A stretch of 64,000 nucleotides of DNA from Burhinus oedicnemus. Its lineage: Eukaryota > Chordata > Aves > Charadriiformes > Burhinidae. The stretch is taken from the NCBI GenBank assembly GCA_008921705.1, contig VFFE01007605.1, positions 329,274 through 393,273 on the forward strand, in the 5' to 3' direction. Position 1 is the stretch's first letter. Every line of letters begins with the position of its first letter. The notes beneath the pieces are model-generated. The model made no database searches, was not told the origin of the DNA, and was given only the letters and a program-made list of their open reading frames with translations. This document shows, one piece after another, positions 60,331-64,000 of this stretch. Both the position numbers and the translations under genes were made by a program.

Positions 60331-63002
60331 TAATATAATTAGTGTTCAGATGAACAGGTAATGAGGGCAACCCAAAGGGAAAGAAGGTTGAAAGATAGGA
60401 ACTGACCAAACTTAAGTGCAGGAAGCCACGGGAGACACAGTATTTCCCATGGAACAAGTCTGCATCAGGACAGTCTTGAAAGAAAACCAGAACATTTTAT
60501 CTCTAGTTTCTTCTTCCATAGGTGTTTGGGTTGCTTGTGTGTTTATTACCTAGGATTGACTTTGTTTCTAGAGGCTGGAGGAGATAAAAGGTTGTAAGTG
60601 CTCAGGTAAAAGAATGTGAAGGAAGTGTGGGGTTTTGAAACAGAAGGTAGAAAGTTCTCTTGCACATGCGATTAAAGTGGCATATGTTTGTTTGACTTGA
60701 TTGTAAGGTATTGCTTGTATGTGAAATCATCTAGAGAGATTGCTATGCTTATATTTGATCTCAGATTAAAATTTACATAAATTAATTCCAATTTCTCGTA
60801 TTAAATTTAGACTATATTTATAAAATGTATAATAAAATTGAGCACAATAAACTTTTCTATAATCTGCTCTATTGAATAATTCCCTACATTTTAAAATTAC
60901 ATATGAACAGTAGAAAAGCTTAGCTGCCATGGTCATTGTGTAATTCAAGACAAAAACTTGGTGAATTGAAAGATAATGTCTTCCAGGACACCTGAGCCTT
61001 GCAAGGTATTTAATTTTGAAAATTCATTTATAGCTGGTACTTTCGGTGTATTTTTCAGTATCAAGTGCATATATTTCAGGATTTTTTTTTTTCACTATGA
61101 TGATATACTTTGTTTTTGACTTTTATTTTTGTCACTTGTCATTAAAAATATCATCAATTCGATATACTTTTCGACAATTTCTTTACTAAGCACGTAGATA
61201 CAAAAGTAAAAATTGTGTGTTGTGAACCATTTGAATCTGTTAATGATTCCACTGTCCATACACAATGTTTTAAATACAGGCAGCTAGATATAAATTATGC
61301 ATTCCTGGAGGATGATTTTAGGTGACTAGGAAGCTGAACATCTGTTCTGTAGGTGAACGGAATGGCAGCTAATCTCATATTGTCAGAAAGGCAGTGTGTT
61401 TATTCCCAAACTTTTTGTCTGATGGTTGGCTGTGTCTCAGTGTGGATGATGCAAATGACATCTTTTGAGAAGTGCGTGCACACAAGTATTTGAAACACAG
61501 GCATGTCTGATTTAAAATCTTTTGCCACAAGCTGATCATGGCAGCTGTTGGGAAGTGCTCACCAGTAACCATATGTTACAATCAAGATAAGCAATCACTG
61601 TATGTCATACATGCTTTAAATTGAACAGGAAAAGCTTGTGTTTTTAAGGTAGAACTCCTCAGGAAAAGTACAATACCACTCACTCTGGGTGTACACCAAC
61701 TATTAGAGGGCATTATTGCTAATAAATACCAGCAGCGCTACTTTGCAGTAATACTTCTTAGTTTGTGAGAGATCACTGAGCCAAATAACAAAAAGTCATT
61801 GCATACCCTTGGGTTACAATTCCATGTCTCTGCAGGAATAAGTTACCCCAGCAAGAACTGGATGGGGCTGTGTTTGTGTTATTATAATTTCTGCTTCACA
61901 ATTGTTGTTTTAATTGTGACTGAGATCTCAGCCATTTGTTAACAATTTGGGTTTTTGTCAGAGGTGTGGCAGTGACTGGGAATTGTTTTGGAAGAAAACA
62001 GTTGGAACAAATTACTTTGATTGCTCTATAGAATTAATCAAGATGCCAATAAAAACAAGAGTCCAGATTCAGACTGTGTTCCTACAACAGTGGGAGGCAG
62101 GACCAGAGTGACTTTGTGAAAGTTTTCTCCATGTTATTTTATGAAGTTGGTGAGAGCTGTGTGTCTCGTGCTGTTGCTCCACCAGTCTCCAGTAAAATGA
62201 AGCACAGGCTTGCTGAACAGTTGATTCCTGCTCTTTGTGAGCCTCCAATATCCTTTACCTTTACATGAGTTTTAGGTTCCCTCTCTCGCTTTCCTGACAG
62301 TAGTGCACTTCTGATATAGATCAAATGCAATGTTTTAGTGCAGAGGGAAGATACTACACAAATGAAATGCAACTAAAAAGAAAATCAGTCTTAAGGGAGT
62401 GTGCATGTTTTTAGCCAGTCCTCACCTGGATCTCCTTTTTTTCTAATGCAGAAATGTAAATCAGCTTCACGATAATGTTCTGAAGGCCTTGAGCAGCCAC
62501 TTGCAGAGGAGAAAATATGGGGAAAGTAATATTCTTCTTGCTTTTAATAAGGAACATAGGATTTGGGATTGTAATGTGGGATGCTCTGTATTGTAGAGGA
62601 TATCTAGCAACCTTCCCAGTCGCATAACTTTTGCAACAATAGCTTCCAACAAACAGTAAAGACTCTAAAACAAATTGTTTCTGTAAATATTGTGGTATGG
62701 CCAACACAGAGATTTAAGAATCACTGCTTGGTTGAATGCCATTGCTCACAATTGATGGTGAAAGTGGCTCTTACCCTCCAACCATGTGCGTATCTCCCTT
62801 GAGCTAAAGGAGAACTTCCTGTAGTTAATATGCAAGAGCAGGCACACTGCTGAGTTGCCCTTAATCGATCTCGTGCAAGGCCATGGGTCTTGAAGAGAAT
62901 GTATGCAGTACATACAAGCTACCTTCAAAGAGCTGACTGACCATATGATATAATTTCAGCTACTAAATTACATTCAGAAGATGTATAGAAGGTGTTCTTA
63001 TT

Positions 63003-63016
63003 TGTGTGTGTGTGTG
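63003..63016 (+). repeat. (GT)n microsatellite
   Basis: About seven GT units in the context TTTGTGTGTGTGTGTGTGCC. Short and unremarkable. Confidence 0.7.
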
Positions 63017-63336
63017 CCAAAAGAGATGTACAAAATTACCTTAAAGGGAATATTAAATACTGATGAGACCTTATGGTCCATAAGGAAGACTGTGAAACCT
63101 CATGTCTTTTTATTTTCCTCAGTGTTGAATATTCCCCCCTGCAATAACTATTCTTTGCATTTGGTGTATGATAATTTTGGGACTTGTTTAATAAACAGCT
63201 CACAGAGCTGTTGAATTTTGTATTTTGCATTCACAGCATTTCTTCTTTAATTTTGAGATAATCATCTTAGATATTCAAATGGATTAGGGAGGAAACAATT
63301 GCTTTTCATACAACCAAATCCTTTGAATGTGTATTT

Positions 63337-63566
63337 TTACAGGAGGGGATTGTTTGGGGGCTGTGATCAGTCAGAAATCCCTGGATTTGTTGTATTGTGA
63401 TGAAAAGGAATTGGATTACAAAGCAGCTTGCCATTGCCTTGGAGAAAGCCAAGAACATCTGGGTGCTGGACTCTTCGGAAAACATGGCTATTCCACTGAG
63501 ACTCTGAAAGAGGAGCTGCACTATGCTGAAAATCTAGCCCTCTATATAGATGCTATGAACACCTAG
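63337..63566 (+). CDS. Possible terminal coding exon, product unknown
   Basis: An open frame is preceded by an acceptor-like TGTATTTTTACAG ending at 63341 and closed by TAG at 63564-63566. The frame itself runs from 63327. It is balanced in composition, unlike the AT-rich flanks, and reads GGDCLGAVISQKS..., KAACHCLGESQEHLG and ELHYAENLALYIDAMNT. An AATAAA lies about 375 bp downstream at 63940. I do not recognise the protein, and it does not look like ADAMTS2. It could be a last exon of an unannotated gene, an old retrocopy or chance. Confidence 0.28.
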
Positions 63567-64000
63567 AAATCAGTGCCAAATAAGTCCCCAGAACGGTGAG
63601 ACATTCTAATCACAACACACTGAACCCCAGCCATGATCAAATACTGTACTTTTGAACTGTTATGTGCAGTCTTGTGCTACTGCATCCGATTACATTTTAT
63701 TTTGAGGCTTCAGATAAGAATTGCAGAACCGTTTAGAATAAGAAGCTAAAAATGCTTGTATCAGGGATATCTCAAAAATTTTTTTAGTTACAGAAGAAAT
63801 TCCTCTCCCACTATCCTGAAATGTGATCATTACAATAACATATATTGCAGAAGAAAGCATCTGTATCAACACCTCCTAACGTAAGTGAACGGAAACACTG
63901 ACTTTGCCTATTATTATTATAAAGGTTGTTAGTACCCTTAATAAAATGTTTCTTAAGCTCCACAGCTAGATGGGTTTCCTGTGGAATTGTCTAAACCCTT
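63567..64000. other. Right-edge non-coding sequence
   Basis: AT-rich. An AATAAA at 63940 is placed where a polyadenylation signal would be if the frame ending at 63566 is a real terminal exon. Nothing else is recognised. Confidence 0.4.

Larger units (their letters stand above)
49315..63336. other. Non-coding interval right of the solo LTR
   Basis: AT-rich DNA without a recognised gene. Old repeat remnants at 51.4, 56.0, 57.4 and 60.0 kb are listed separately. Confidence 0.55.

Noticed and set aside
63189..63196. AATAAA near 63190 as the 3' end of an upstream gene
   Set aside because: No supported coding exon lies upstream, and AATAAA is frequent by chance at this base composition.
1..64000. 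CRISPR arrays, bacterial operons, tRNA or rRNA genes
   Set aside because: The window is vertebrate nuclear DNA. No regularly spaced direct repeats, rRNA stretches or tRNA A/B-box pairs with a cloverleaf were seen. The tRNA search by eye is not exhaustive.

Overview
This is a vertebrate nuclear window from a bird, most likely outside the chicken-duck lineage (Neoaves). Three things point there: two 5'-truncated CR1 LINEs of the avian type, a full-length solo LTR of the avian ERVL kind that begins TGTCCTGGTTT and has a 5-bp target-site duplication, and AT-rich non-coding DNA scattered with very old amniote repeats. The only gene I can identify with confidence is RUFY1 (Rabip4), which encodes an endosomal effector with RUN and FYVE domains. 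It lies on the minus strand and is cut by the left edge of the window.

Layout. Bases 1-311 are RUFY1 intron 2. Bases 312-485 are coding exon 2, the start of the RUN domain. Bases 486-3836 are intron 1. Bases 3837-4104 are coding exon 1 with the initiator ATG, and the 5'UTR and promoter lie just to the right, up to about 4290. Intron 1 contains a strong CpG island (about 690-1060) with a perfect TCTCGCGAGA element, GC boxes and a YY1 site oriented toward exon 2. Exon 2 has its own in-frame ATG in a strong Kozak context. Together these predict a second promoter and an N-terminally shorter RUFY1 that keeps the RUN and FYVE parts but lacks the exon 1 leader.

From about 4.3 kb to the right end I see no convincing gene. 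In human, the next gene divergent from RUFY1 is ADAMTS2, about 200 kb away. If synteny holds, this is the RUFY1-ADAMTS2 intergenic interval, but no ADAMTS2 exon is recognisable. The interval contains a plus-strand CR1 (13333-13778), a minus-strand CR1 (17405-17836), the solo LTR (48660-49309), a decayed CR1-like fragment near 60.0-60.3 kb, and remnants of MIR-like, L2/L3-like and archosaur/turtle 'amniote' repeats. One of these remnants has a regular 50-bp internal period.

The unexplained items are mild. They are a possible terminal coding exon at 63337-63566, a 164-codon open frame inside RUFY1 intron 1, a 151-codon frame at 20.35 kb, two perfect short hairpins, two exon-like segments with good splice sites, and a GC-rich patch at 44.3-45.3 kb. 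I found no new biological system. The best lead is the two-promoter organisation of RUFY1.
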